64,000 nucleotides of DNA, from assembly GCA_963754445.1 (NCBI GenBank), contig CAVWFT010000002.1:248001-312000 (forward strand). Direction: 5' to 3'. The stretch comes from Bog-473 sp963754445 (GTDB taxonomy: Bacteria; Actinomycetota; Acidimicrobiia; Acidimicrobiales; RAAP-2). Below the pieces are notes generated by a model that searched no databases, was not told the origin of the DNA, and worked only from the letters and a program-made list of their open reading frames with translations. The translations under genes were made by a program, and so were the position numbers. Positions 52,291 through 60,834 of this stretch are shown here, in pieces; position 1 is the first letter of the stretch, and every line of letters starts with the position of its first letter.

Positions 52291-53760
52291 CTATCGCCCG
52301 GCTCGGGCCCGCACGCCTTCGCCGAGGTCGAGCACCGTGACCGCGGGGAGCGGCAGGCGATCGGGGAGGGACACCGTGAGTGTGCCCTCGTCGACAGACC
52401 AATCGACACGCTCACCGGTGCCGACCATACGAACCTGGCGCACCCCGGTGCCGTCGATCGGGGGCAGAGCGATCTGCCGACCCGGTGGTCTGCCCAAGAC
52501 GAGCGCATAAACACTCGATCCCGACGTGAAGCGCAGGGGCGTGCCGTCGGTCGTTTCGGACGCGGCGACCACCCAGGGCCTGCTCCCGTAGATCGCTTCG
52601 CCGTTGAGAGACAGCCAGGCACCCAACTCGCGCAACGGCGCCTGCTGCGCTTCGGGAACGGTGCCGTCGGGACGCGGCCCCACGCCGATGAGCAGGTTGC
52701 CGTTGTTGGCCACCACGTCGCACAGCAACTGGATGAGATCGCTCGCCGTGATGATGTCTTCGGGAGGTTCGTGGTGGTTGGCGCCGAACGAGTGGCCCAC
52801 GCCGCGGGCCATCTCCCACTTGCGCTCCGAGTGGCCGTGCGCCGTCTCGTACTCGGGTGTGCGGAAGTCGTAGTGACGCGGTGACGCGAAGGTCAGATGC
52901 TTGCGTTGTTCGGGGATGAAGCGCCATGACCACTGGACGAGCCCGCCGACGCCGGTGAGCAGCGCGTCGGTGATCCTGTTCCTCGGCAGCGAGGGCTCGA
53001 GCCAGCGATCGTTGACGACGCCGTCTTCGACCGAGTTGTAGTAGTACGCGAACAGCTCGGCCAGGTTGCCGCCCGCCGGCCACGAAATGTCGTTCCACAG
53101 CACCGAGGGCGCGTAACGGTCGACGAGCTCACGGACGTGGGCCGTGACGTACTCGCGGTACCGGCGATCCTGCGGCGCGGCCAGTACGGCATCTGCCGCG
53201 CGGGCCAGGACGGCGTCGTTGTAGGGCCAGTCGTAGCCGCCCGAGTAGTAGAGGCCCATGCGCATGCGCCGAGCGCGCACGGCGGTGCTCAGGTCGCCGA
53301 CGAGGTCGCGGCGAGCATGGTAGGGCCCCTTGACGGGGTGCGGCACCGCGGAGGGCCACAGCGCGAACCCATCGTGATGCTTGGTGGTGAGCACCACGTA
53401 GCGGGCGCCGGCCGTCACGCACAGTTCCGCCAACTCGTCGAGGTCGGCCTGGCTCGAGGCGTCGTCGAACGGCTTCACGAAATTGTCGTAGGGGAAGCTC
53501 TCGCCGTAGACCTCGCGATGGTGCCGCTGCGTCGAGCTACCCCGGAGTTGCATGGTGTTGCGATACCACTCGGCATAGGGATTCTCGTGCAGCATCCGCT
53601 TCGGCCCCCGCTCGACGAGCAGTCGCTGGATGTCGGGGACCCGGGGCGCCCACGCCGGCACGGAGTACAGCCCCCAGTGCACGAAGACCCCCAGCTTGGC
53701 GTCGTCGTACCAGTCGGGCGCCGAGTGCGTGCGCACCGAATCCCACGTGCCCTCATACAT
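52291..53760 (-). CDS. GH29 alpha-L-fucosidase
   Basis: A 489-residue glycoside hydrolase family 29 enzyme. PDWYDDAKLGVFVHWGLYSV and LTTKHHDGFALWPSAVPHPV are family motifs. The catalytic nucleophile is Asp 224 in VLWNDISWPAGG. A C-terminal beta-sandwich-like part follows from about residue 400. No signal peptide is visible, so the enzyme should be cytoplasmic. The gene is single, with no transporter or other glycosidase next to it. It hydrolyses fucosidic bonds in oligosaccharides; the linkage cannot be predicted. Confidence 0.93.
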   Translation of the reverse strand: MYEGTWDSVRTHSAPDWYDDAKLGVFVHWGLYSVPAWAPRVPDIQRLLVERGPKRMLHENPYAEWYRNTMQLRGSSTQRHHREVYGESFPYDNFVKPFDDASSQADLDELAELCVTAGARYVVLTTKHHDGFALWPSAVPHPVKGPYHARRDLVGDLSTAVRARRMRMGLYYSGGYDWPYNDAVLARAADAVLAAPQDRRYREYVTAHVRELVDRYAPSVLWNDISWPAGGNLAELFAYYYNSVEDGVVNDRWLEPSLPRNRITDALLTGVGGLVQWSWRFIPEQRKHLTFASPRHYDFRTPEYETAHGHSERKWEMARGVGHSFGANHHEPPEDIITASDLIQLLCDVVANNGNLLIGVGPRPDGTVPEAQQAPLRELGAWLSLNGEAIYGSRPWVVAASETTDGTPLRFTSGSSVYALVLGRPPGRQIALPPIDGTGVRQVRMVGTGERVDWSVDEGTLTVSLPDRLPLPAVTVLDLGEGVRARAGR

Positions 53761-53828
53761 GGCGCGGGCAGCCTCTCACGGCCCGGTCGCCCACCGCTCG
53801 CCCGGCGGAGGAGCACCGGGACCACCGT

Positions 53829-55259
53829 TCAAGAGGTGGCGGAACAACGAGTGCCGTGCGCCGGCAGGACGCCGTGGAGGAGGTAGTTGCCGACCACGTT
53901 CTGCATGCAGACGTTCTTGGACCCGTTCAGCAGCCACGAATGCCCATAGCCGACGTAGGTGACGAGGCGGCCGTCGATGGCGGCGGCCAGCTGTCGCGCC
54001 ACGGCGTAGGGCGTGTTCGGGTCGTAGACGTTCCCGAGCACGAGGGCGGTGGGCCCGTGGCCCGGACGGAGGTGGGCCAGCGTCCCTCCCGCGCCGGACC
54101 AGCCGGGACAGGCGATGAGGTTGTTGGCGACCGCCTCTTCACCGCCGAGGGGATAGCGCGACTCGAGGGAGCGGGCGAGCGTGGCGGTCGTCTTCGCGTC
54201 GGGATGGTCCGCCGCGTCGTTGCAGGTGATGCTCCAGAGAGGTCCGACCAGGGACTGCCCGTTGAGATCGGTTTCGAGGCCCATGGCGACCGAGCGCAGG
54301 GGTGCACCGTTCCCGGCCACAGCGGCCTTCAGGGCGGGCAGATAGGAGGGCGTGAAGTCGGGCGCGGACAAATAGAGCAGCGTCGCCGTGTCGAGGTCCC
54401 CCTTGCCGACCGGGGTCGCGTCGCCGTCGCCCGGGGCGGGCAGTGGTGCGCGTGCGAGTCGTGTTGCGAGCGCTTTGTAGGCGGCGACGGGATCGCTCCC
54501 CAGGGGGCACGTCCCCATTGAGCCGCAGACGGTCAGCTCGTGCTCGATTGCCGTCTGAATGGCCGGGGCCTCCTCGGAAGCCGCCGTGATGAGGCTGAGG
54601 TTGGCGTCGACGGCGCCGTCGAGTACGAAGGAGCGCACGTGGGTCGGGAACATCTGCGCGTATTCGGATCCGAGGACCGTTCCGTAGGACACGCCGTAGT
54701 AGTCGATGTTCGGCACACCCAGCGCCACCCTGAGTCGGTCCATGTCCCGCACGGACGTCATCGTCGTCACGGTCGGGAACAAGGACGGGTTTTCCGCCCG
54801 GCAGGAGCGCTCCAGCCCGGCGAAGGTCCTCGCGGCAGCGGCCGTCCCGGCGACTGCGCTTCCGGCATCGGCCGGGGACGGTCCGCACAGCAACGGGTCG
54901 CTGGCCCCGGTTCCGCGCTCGTCGAAACTGACGATCGTCTCGTGTTGGGTCACCGCAGCCGGCATCAGTGAGGTCAGGATCGGGAGTATGAGCACGCCGC
55001 TTTCCCCCGGACCACCGGGATTGACGACGACCACGCCGCTGCTGTGGGCCACGGGGTGCTCGATGACCGCCAGGCGCACCGATCCGCGCGCCGGGTGTTG
55101 GTAGTCGAGCGGCACTTCGAGCGACCCGCACAGGTAGCCCGACGACTTGGGACAGGGCGTCCAGGTGATGGGAGCGGTCGCAGCCGACGCCGCGGTCGCG
55201 GCGCTGGGGAGCAGCAGGAGACCGAAGAAGCCGGCGAGGGCAACCAGGATGCGCACCAT
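53829..55259 (-). CDS. Secreted alpha/beta hydrolase of the tripeptidyl aminopeptidase type
   Basis: A 476-residue protein from ATG 55259. The signal peptide (VRILVALAGFFGLLLLPSAA) is cleaved near TAASA. The nucleophile elbow is YYGVSYGTVLGSEYA (GxSxG). The acid Asp probably lies in NVYDPNTPYAVA and the His in YVGYGHSWLL. The C-terminal TAP-like domain and Cys pairs (CPKSSGYLCG, CGSMGTCPLG) fit the SlpD/SlpE/tripeptidyl aminopeptidase family. It acts outside the cell on peptide N-termini. The gene lies 14 bp downstream of the YbhN-like gene on the same strand. Confidence 0.88.
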   Translation of the reverse strand: MVRILVALAGFFGLLLLPSAATAASAATAPITWTPCPKSSGYLCGSLEVPLDYQHPARGSVRLAVIEHPVAHSSGVVVVNPGGPGESGVLILPILTSLMPAAVTQHETIVSFDERGTGASDPLLCGPSPADAGSAVAGTAAAARTFAGLERSCRAENPSLFPTVTTMTSVRDMDRLRVALGVPNIDYYGVSYGTVLGSEYAQMFPTHVRSFVLDGAVDANLSLITAASEEAPAIQTAIEHELTVCGSMGTCPLGSDPVAAYKALATRLARAPLPAPGDGDATPVGKGDLDTATLLYLSAPDFTPSYLPALKAAVAGNGAPLRSVAMGLETDLNGQSLVGPLWSITCNDAADHPDAKTTATLARSLESRYPLGGEEAVANNLIACPGWSGAGGTLAHLRPGHGPTALVLGNVYDPNTPYAVARQLAAAIDGRLVTYVGYGHSWLLNGSKNVCMQNVVGNYLLHGVLPAHGTRCSATS

Positions 55260-55273
55260 CAGCAGATGCAGTT

Positions 55274-56416
55274 CTAGCCGGGTGCGAGCGCGGGACCGGG
55301 TCCGCCCCCCGAAGCATCGTCGTGGCCCGGCGGTCCATAACGGATGCGGAAGAGCACGTAGGCCACCGGTCCGGCCAGCGCCGGGAGCCAATAGGACAGG
55401 ATGCGATACGCCAGCACGGACAGGACGGCGGCCCCGGCGGGGATGCCGGCCAGGATGAGCATGCCGCTCAGTCCCGCCTCGACGATCCCGAGGCCACCCG
55501 GAGTGATGGGGATCAGCCCGAGGAGGCCTCCCACGGCGTAGGCCAGGAGAACCAGCGACGGATCGGGCTTGACGCCGGTGGCCCGGATGCAGGCCACGAG
55601 GGTGAAGAAGTCGAAGGCCAACCGCCCGCTCGACAGGAGAAGGGCGGCCTTCCACTGGTTGCCCAGGACCTCACGAATGCGGTCACGCTCGTAGACCAGG
55701 CGGTCGGGCAGGCCGGTTATCGGCGCCCGCTTGCGAAAGAGCTTGTTCCGCACCGTCTGGAAGATCCGGCCCGCCCAGCACATCGGCTCGTCCAGCATCA
55801 GGACCAAGGCACCGAAACCGGCGAAGAGGACGAATCCTCCGATACCGAGCAACGCCGCATGCTCCAGGCTGCGATCGATCGGGGTCCCGGCGATGATCGC
55901 CGGGAGCACGAAGATGGGCAGCGCCAACAGCCCGCCGATGCCGAGCAACGAGAAGGCCGTCAACCCTCCGACCGCGGTGGCGGCGTCGTTCCCCGAGGCC
56001 GCCAGCATGCGGAACTGGGTGGCGGCACCGACCGCGGCACCGCCCGGCACCACGAGGGAGATGGCGTTACCCGTCAACTGCGAGGTGGCCACCGAGTACC
56101 AGGCCTTGGTGCGCAGTGCGATGCGCTGGAGGGCGATGGTGCACGAGAAGTGGGCCACCTGGGCCACCAGGGCGATGGCGAACCAGAGCGGACTCAGCTG
56201 GCGCAGCTTGGGGAAGGAATCGAAGACCGCCGCCAGGGTGGGAAAGAGCAGGTAGATGGTGACGCCGGCCACCACCACCGCAATGGTCCCCTTGACCAGG
56301 GACCGCCACGGTGGTGGCGACGCGACCTCCTTCTCGATCTGCGAGGCGAGCCGCTGCGACAGCTCGTCGCTGCCGTCGCCGACTCCACCCGCTTCGTTCC
56401 GGTCCGGTTCGGTCAC
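55274..56416 (-). CDS. Lysylphosphatidylglycerol synthase-like membrane protein (YbhN family)
   Basis: A 380-residue protein from GTG 56416. There are about eight hydrophobic helices, the first at about residues 43-62. Family segments TGNAISLVVPGGAAVGAATQ and LLGLIPITPGGLGIVEAGLS mark the UPF0104/LPG_synthase_TM family. The catalytic C-terminal domain of MprF-type enzymes is missing, so this is the flippase-like membrane part only, probably lipid or glycolipid handling. It is upstream of the secreted hydrolase gene. Confidence 0.85.
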   Translation of the reverse strand: MTEPDRNEAGGVGDGSDELSQRLASQIEKEVASPPPWRSLVKGTIAVVVAGVTIYLLFPTLAAVFDSFPKLRQLSPLWFAIALVAQVAHFSCTIALQRIALRTKAWYSVATSQLTGNAISLVVPGGAAVGAATQFRMLAASGNDAATAVGGLTAFSLLGIGGLLALPIFVLPAIIAGTPIDRSLEHAALLGIGGFVLFAGFGALVLMLDEPMCWAGRIFQTVRNKLFRKRAPITGLPDRLVYERDRIREVLGNQWKAALLLSSGRLAFDFFTLVACIRATGVKPDPSLVLLAYAVGGLLGLIPITPGGLGIVEAGLSGMLILAGIPAGAAVLSVLAYRILSYWLPALAGPVAYVLFRIRYGPPGHDDASGGGPGPALAPG

Positions 56417-56456
56417 GGGTCCACGCCTACCCGAGATCTCCGGAACGGCGAGAGGA

Positions 56457-56855
56457 TCAGGCCAGGATCTTGGCCTTCTGCGCCTCGAACTCGGCGTCGG
56501 TCAGGACACCCTGGCTCTTGAGGTCGGCCAGCTTCGCGAGCTGCGAGGCGGTGTCGTCGCCCGAGGTCCCGGCGGCCTGTCGCACGTACTGGTCGAAGGC
56601 CTTTTGCTGCTGGGCCGCCTGCTCGGCCGCCCGTTCGTGCATCTTGCCGCCCCGGGCGATCAGGTACACGAACACGCCGAGGAACGGGAGAATGATGATG
56701 AAGATGCACCACAGCGCCTTCGCGACTCCACCCATGTCGTGGCTGCGGAAGACGTCCATGAAGACCATGATCAGCAGCCATATCCAGATGACGAACAAGA
56801 AGAAGTAGAGCATCGTCAGGAAGGCGTCGAGAATGGGGTAACTGGAAGCAAGCAT
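56457..56855 (-). CDS. PLDc_N / SHOCT membrane protein (copy 2)
   Basis: A 132-residue protein. ATG 56855 follows AGGAG. It has the same plan as copy 1 at 40.2-40.6 kb: MLASSYPILDAFLTMLYFFL, a second helix, a Gln/Ala coiled coil (MHERAAEQAAQQQKAFDQYV) and SHOCT (LAKLADLKSQGVLTDAEFEA). Differences are mostly conservative. It stands alone, 40 bp before the YbhN gene on the same strand. Confidence 0.85.
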   Translation of the reverse strand: MLASSYPILDAFLTMLYFFLFVIWIWLLIMVFMDVFRSHDMGGVAKALWCIFIIILPFLGVFVYLIARGGKMHERAAEQAAQQQKAFDQYVRQAAGTSGDDTASQLAKLADLKSQGVLTDAEFEAQKAKILA

Positions 56856-57060
56856 CGTTGAACTCCTCATATGGCGTGGCTGGGCCGAAATTCGGCACTG
56901 CAATGTCTAGTGCGCTCGGTCGGTGAAATGGTGGTTTGCGCGGTGCCCATGCGACGCTGCGCACCGATCCACAGGCGGTCGGGACCGCGGTCACGGGACC
57001 ATGTCGTGACTTCTCGTCCTGACCAGGCACGATAGGCCTGCCCAGAATGGCGACTCCCTC

Positions 57061-58368
57061 ATGGACCACTCCATCAATATCTCAGCCCTCGCCGTCGTCT
57101 CGGCCTGTGTCGTTCTCTGGGGTCTGGTGTCAGCCCGGCTGGCCCGCTGGCAGATCTCCGCGCCCGTCGCCTTCGTCGTCCTCGGGGTGGGGGTCACCCA
57201 TGGCCCGATAGCCGTCATCCACTTCAACCTGCACTCGTCGACCATCGAGACCCTGGCCGAAGTCACCCTGGCCCTCGTGCTCTTCGCCGATGCCTCGAGG
57301 GTAAACGTGCGCGCCCTGCGCACCGACGCCGTCCTGCCGATCCGGCTGTTGGGGATCGGGCTGCCCCTGACCATCGCCTTCGGAGCGATTGCCGCCGCCG
57401 TGCTCTTCGGGCGCGAAGGCCTGTGGGTGGCCGCCGCCATCGGGGCCATCGTCGCTCCGACCGACGCCTCACTCGGCGCCCCCCTCATCGCGGACGAACG
57501 AGTCCCGTCGGCCGTGCGCCGCCTCATCAATGTCGAGAGCGGTCTGAACGATGGCATCGCCACTCCGTTCATCAACCTGTGCATCGCCGGAGCGATCACG
57601 GCGGAGGACGTCAGCGGCACCCATCTGGGCGGGGCCGTCGTCGACCTGCTCGGCGGAGCGGGACTCGGCCTGGCCATCGGCTTCGTCGGCGCCGTCCTGC
57701 TGGCTCTGGCCAGACGGCACGGATGGAGCGCCGACAACTTTCGTCCGATGGCCATTCTGGCGCTGGCGCTGTTCGCCTACTCCACAGCGGTCGTCGCCGG
57801 TACGAACGGCTTCATCGCCGCCTTTATCGCCGGCATGGCATTCGGAACCGTCGACCACCACAACGACGAAGCGGTCCTGCGCTTCACCGAAGAGGCAGGC
57901 ACTCTGATGTCCCTCCTGGTTTGGTTCGTCTTCGGTGCCGTCATGCTGGTCCCCGGCCTCCAGGACTGCGACTGGCGCGACATCCTTTTCGCCCTCTTGG
58001 CCCTCACCGTCCTGCGCATGGTCCCCGTTGCCCTGTCCCTCGCCGGGACGGGCCTGGACCGCAACACCATCGGCCTGGTGGGCTGGTTCGGTCCGCGGGG
58101 TCTGGCGTCGGTCGTCTTCGCCCTCGTCGCGGTCGACCAACTCGAGGCCGCGCAATCCAAGGTCCTCCTCGGGGCGGTCACGCTCACCATCGCCCTCAGC
58201 GTGTTGCTCCATGGCATCAGTGCGTCCCCGCTGGCCTCCTGGTACGGCGCTCTGGCCGACAAGCTCCCGAAGAGCGCGCCCGAATGGAAGGATGCAGCAC
58301 CCATCGGAACCCGGTCGTTGCACCACCAGCTGCGGAACCCTTCGACGAAGCCCGACGGAAAGGCCTGA
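57061..58368 (+). CDS. CPA1 family sodium/proton antiporter
   Basis: A 435-residue, 12-helix monovalent cation/proton antiporter of the NhaP/CPA1 type. Ion-site segments are AAIGAIVAPTDASLGAPLIA (conserved Asp in helix 5) and INVESGLNDGIATPFI (the ND pair in helix 6). A later conserved segment, GWFGPRGLASVVFALVAVDQ, carries the Arg of helix 10/11. The C-terminal soluble tail is short. ATG 57061 has no strong ribosome site. It exports sodium or potassium in exchange for protons, a pH- and salt-homeostasis role. The region to the right (58369-58542) is AT-rich and belongs to the next gene. Confidence 0.92.
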   Translation: MDHSINISALAVVSACVVLWGLVSARLARWQISAPVAFVVLGVGVTHGPIAVIHFNLHSSTIETLAEVTLALVLFADASRVNVRALRTDAVLPIRLLGIGLPLTIAFGAIAAAVLFGREGLWVAAAIGAIVAPTDASLGAPLIADERVPSAVRRLINVESGLNDGIATPFINLCIAGAITAEDVSGTHLGGAVVDLLGGAGLGLAIGFVGAVLLALARRHGWSADNFRPMAILALALFAYSTAVVAGTNGFIAAFIAGMAFGTVDHHNDEAVLRFTEEAGTLMSLLVWFVFGAVMLVPGLQDCDWRDILFALLALTVLRMVPVALSLAGTGLDRNTIGLVGWFGPRGLASVVFALVAVDQLEAAQSKVLLGAVTLTIALSVLLHGISASPLASWYGALADKLPKSAPEWKDAAPIGTRSLHHQLRNPSTKPDGKA

Positions 58369-58425
58369 CCAGGGGAAATCCGGCTGAGCGGACCGCCTTC
58401 CCCGTTTCGTCAGTGGAGTCTTGCT

Positions 58426-58519
58426 AAATCTAAGGTGATCTAACGAATTGCTTAGATTGCGGTGCCGATCCGGACAAATCTAGGAATTTCTTTAGATTGA
58501 GCTAGATTTTCTTAGAATT
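58426..58519. promoter_or_regulatory. AT-rich array of about seven AATCTA-type boxes upstream of the AAA+ gene
   Basis: Boxes on either strand lie near 58427 (AATCTAAG), 58438 (ATCTAACG), 58451 (CTTAGATT), 58477 (AATCTAGG), 58492 (TTTAGATT), 58502 (CTAGATTT) and 58511 (CTTAGAAT). The first and third boxes form an exact 8-bp inverted repeat. The region is strikingly AT-rich against its GC-rich surroundings and ends 24 bp before the ATPase gene start. It could be an operator array, or a binding site for the ATPase itself. Confidence 0.75.
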
Positions 58520-58542
58520 CCCCAGACACCGGAAGGCCCGCG

Positions 58543-59718
58543 ATGGATCCCGTCCTTAACCCGTACAACCCAGGCGCCGGGACCCGGCCCTCGGCCCTGG
58601 TCGGGCGCGATGCCCAGATCGAGGCCATGGACGTGACCCTCCAGCGCCTGCTCCGCGGGTCGAGCTCGCAGAGCCAGCTCCTGACGGGGCTGCGCGGCAC
58701 CGGCAAGACGGTCCTCCTGAACGAGTTCGAGGACCTGGCCGAGGGACGTGGCTACTTCCACGAGTACATCGAAGTGAACGAGCAGGGTCTTCTCGCTCCC
58801 GCGATCGCGGCGGCGCTACGGCGGGTGCTGCTCTCGATGGAAGCCAAGCGGCGCATCGGCGATGCCGTCCGCCGGGCCCTCGGTGTCCTGAAGGCCTTCA
58901 CGCTCCGGATCCCCGACGGTCCCGAGTTGAGCATCGATGTCGATGCCGTCTTCGGACCGGCCGATTCGGGCGAGCTCGGGGCAGACCTGGCCGGGCTCTT
59001 CGTCGAGGTGGGCGAGGTCGCCCGGGCGCACGGCACCGGCATCCTGCTGGCCATCGACGAGCTGCACTACGTCGACCAGAACACGCTGACTGCGCTGATC
59101 GTCGGCCTCCACCGGGCCTCACAGGAGCGCCTCCCCATCACCATCTCCGGTGCCGGGCTCCCCACCCTGGCCGCGCTCACCGGAGACGCCAAGACGTATG
59201 CCGAGCGCATGTTCGTGATGTCCAAGATCGGCACCCTGACCGACGCGCACGCGATCGAGGCGTTGCGCACCCCGGCCCAGTCGGAGGGGGTCACCTGGGA
59301 CGACGACGCCATCTCCCGGGCTCTCGGGCTGACCACCTGTTACCCCTACTTCCTCCAGGAGTTCGGCAAGCACGCCTGGGACATCGCCGACGGCCCGGAC
59401 ACGATCACCCTCGACGACTTCGACCGCTCGGTCCCCCTCGCCGTCGCCAAGCTCGACGACAGCTTCTTCCTGGTGCGCGCCGAGGGCTCGACCTCGGGCG
59501 AGCGCGCCTACATGCGCGCCATGGCGGAGCTCGGACCCGGACCCGTGAAGACGGCCGACGTGGCGCGTCGGCTCGGGAAACTCCCGGCCGCCTTCAGCCC
59601 GGTCCGCGAGACCCTGTTGAAGCGGGCGCTCTGCTACGTCCCCCAGCGGGGCCAGATCGACTTCACCGTCCCGCTCTTCGACCAGTTCATGAAGCGGTGG
59701 CTCCCGCCCGACGACTGA
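58543..59718 (+). CDS. AAA+ ATPase with C-terminal winged-helix-like region (Orc/Cdc6-like layout)
   Basis: A 391-residue protein. The N-terminal PSALVGRDAQIEAMDVTLQR is a typical AAA_16/Orc1-like box. Walker A is LTGLRGTGKTVLL (residues 48-60), Walker B GILLAIDELHYVD (about residues 165-177), and sensor-like segments TISGAGLPTLAALTG (Asn/Gly) and FVMSKIGTLTDAHAIEAL follow. The C-terminal 90 residues (from about 300) have a winged-helix pattern: MRAMAELGPGPVKTADVARR, then SPVRETLLKRALCYVPQRG. The family is general, AAA_16-type ATPases used in signalling, replication or defence. The layout with an upstream AT-rich box array is suggestive of DNA binding, but no role is established. No neighbouring defence or phage genes were seen. 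Confidence 0.8.
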   Translation: MDPVLNPYNPGAGTRPSALVGRDAQIEAMDVTLQRLLRGSSSQSQLLTGLRGTGKTVLLNEFEDLAEGRGYFHEYIEVNEQGLLAPAIAAALRRVLLSMEAKRRIGDAVRRALGVLKAFTLRIPDGPELSIDVDAVFGPADSGELGADLAGLFVEVGEVARAHGTGILLAIDELHYVDQNTLTALIVGLHRASQERLPITISGAGLPTLAALTGDAKTYAERMFVMSKIGTLTDAHAIEALRTPAQSEGVTWDDDAISRALGLTTCYPYFLQEFGKHAWDIADGPDTITLDDFDRSVPLAVAKLDDSFFLVRAEGSTSGERAYMRAMAELGPGPVKTADVARRLGKLPAAFSPVRETLLKRALCYVPQRGQIDFTVPLFDQFMKRWLPPDD

Positions 59719-60025
59719 GAGGCGAAGCCCGGAGCCGGAGCATCGCAAACCTGCTCTTCGGACCTGCACCTGCTCTCCGCTGGTCGCTCCTGGCCTCGAG
59801 ACCCGTTCGCTCACGTGGACAGGCGAGGCGGATACAGCACGAGGACGTTGTTCGAGCGTTGTCATTCAGACCATCCGATTGATGCCGTCCGATCGCTTCG
59901 ACTTCGACACGACGGGCGTACCCGGCTCGACGACAGGCCATCGACGACGGGCGCGAAGCCCGGCAATGAACCCGACAGTGCAATCACCATTTCCCCGCGG
60001 GACATGACGCAATAGCCTGACCCGC
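59719..60025. other. Intergenic region, 307 bp, nothing recognised
   Basis: Between the AAA+ gene and the DUF5995 gene. Short open frames on both strands have no family features or ribosome sites. No palindrome, tRNA or terminator hairpin was convincing. Confidence 0.5.
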
Positions 60026-60808
60026 ATGGCGGCTTCGTTTCCCCCGACCGTACCCCCGGTCACTTCCGTAGACGAGGCGATCGATGGCATGCAACGCATC
60101 GACGCCACCCTGCCGAAACGGGACGGGCTCGCCTGCTTCAACCGGATGTACCTCGAGATCACACAACAGGTGCAGAGCCGGATCGACATCGGGTTCTTTG
60201 CGAACCCCGCCTTCATGAGCACGCTCGACGTGGTGTTCGCCAACGTCTACTTCGGTGCGGTCAATGCCATCCTCCGGACGCCGCATGCCGTCCCGACGGC
60301 CTGGAGGCCACTCGCCCGGTCCCGATCGAATCCCGGCATCTACTCCATCCAATTCGCATTGGCCGGCATGAACGCCCACATCAACCACGACCTGCCGATC
60401 GCCCTCGTGCGCGCCTGCAGCGAGCTCGGCACGTCGCCCGACGCCGGGTCCAACCACGCCGACTACCAGAAGGTGGACGAGCTCCTCGACGCCGCCGAGC
60501 AGTCGGTGCGCCATTCCTTCGAGGGCGGCGAGATCCTCAAGGCCGACCGATCCGTCCAGACCGTGCTGGACCTGGTCGACAACTGGAGCATCACCTCCGC
60601 CCGCGACGGTGCCTGGGCCACGGGCCAGGCCCTTTGGCGCTGCCGGGGTGACACGATGGTCGAGGACCTGATCATGAGCAGCGTGGCTTCGACCGTGGCC
60701 ATGGCCAGCCGGTGCCTGCTGGTCGTCCCCGAACCCGAGCCGCAGATCCCATGGAACGCCGTGTGCGACCGGGTTTGGAAGTCGATGGGCGTTCTCATCC
60801 ACGGCTGA
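60026..60808 (+). CDS. DUF5995 family protein
   Basis: A 260-residue soluble protein. It matches the DUF5995 pattern: RIDATLPKRDGLACFNRMYL near the N-terminus, then FMSTLDVVFANVYFGAVNAI, GMNAHINHDLPIALVRACSE with a conserved His-containing segment, and IPWNAVCDRVWKSMG at the C-terminus. Conserved His and Asp residues (HINHD) suggest a metal or catalytic site. Function is unknown. The gene is followed 26 bp later by the GGDEF/EAL protein frame in the same direction. Confidence 0.82.
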   Translation: MAASFPPTVPPVTSVDEAIDGMQRIDATLPKRDGLACFNRMYLEITQQVQSRIDIGFFANPAFMSTLDVVFANVYFGAVNAILRTPHAVPTAWRPLARSRSNPGIYSIQFALAGMNAHINHDLPIALVRACSELGTSPDAGSNHADYQKVDELLDAAEQSVRHSFEGGEILKADRSVQTVLDLVDNWSITSARDGAWATGQALWRCRGDTMVEDLIMSSVASTVAMASRCLLVVPEPEPQIPWNAVCDRVWKSMGVLIHG

Positions 60809-60834
60809 CAAAAGACCGATCCGTCCGGACGCCC

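Noticed and set aside
58543..59718. The AAA+ ATPase as a known defence-system component
   Set aside because: No nuclease, reverse transcriptase, TIR or other effector gene is adjacent; its neighbours are an antiporter and a DUF5995 gene.
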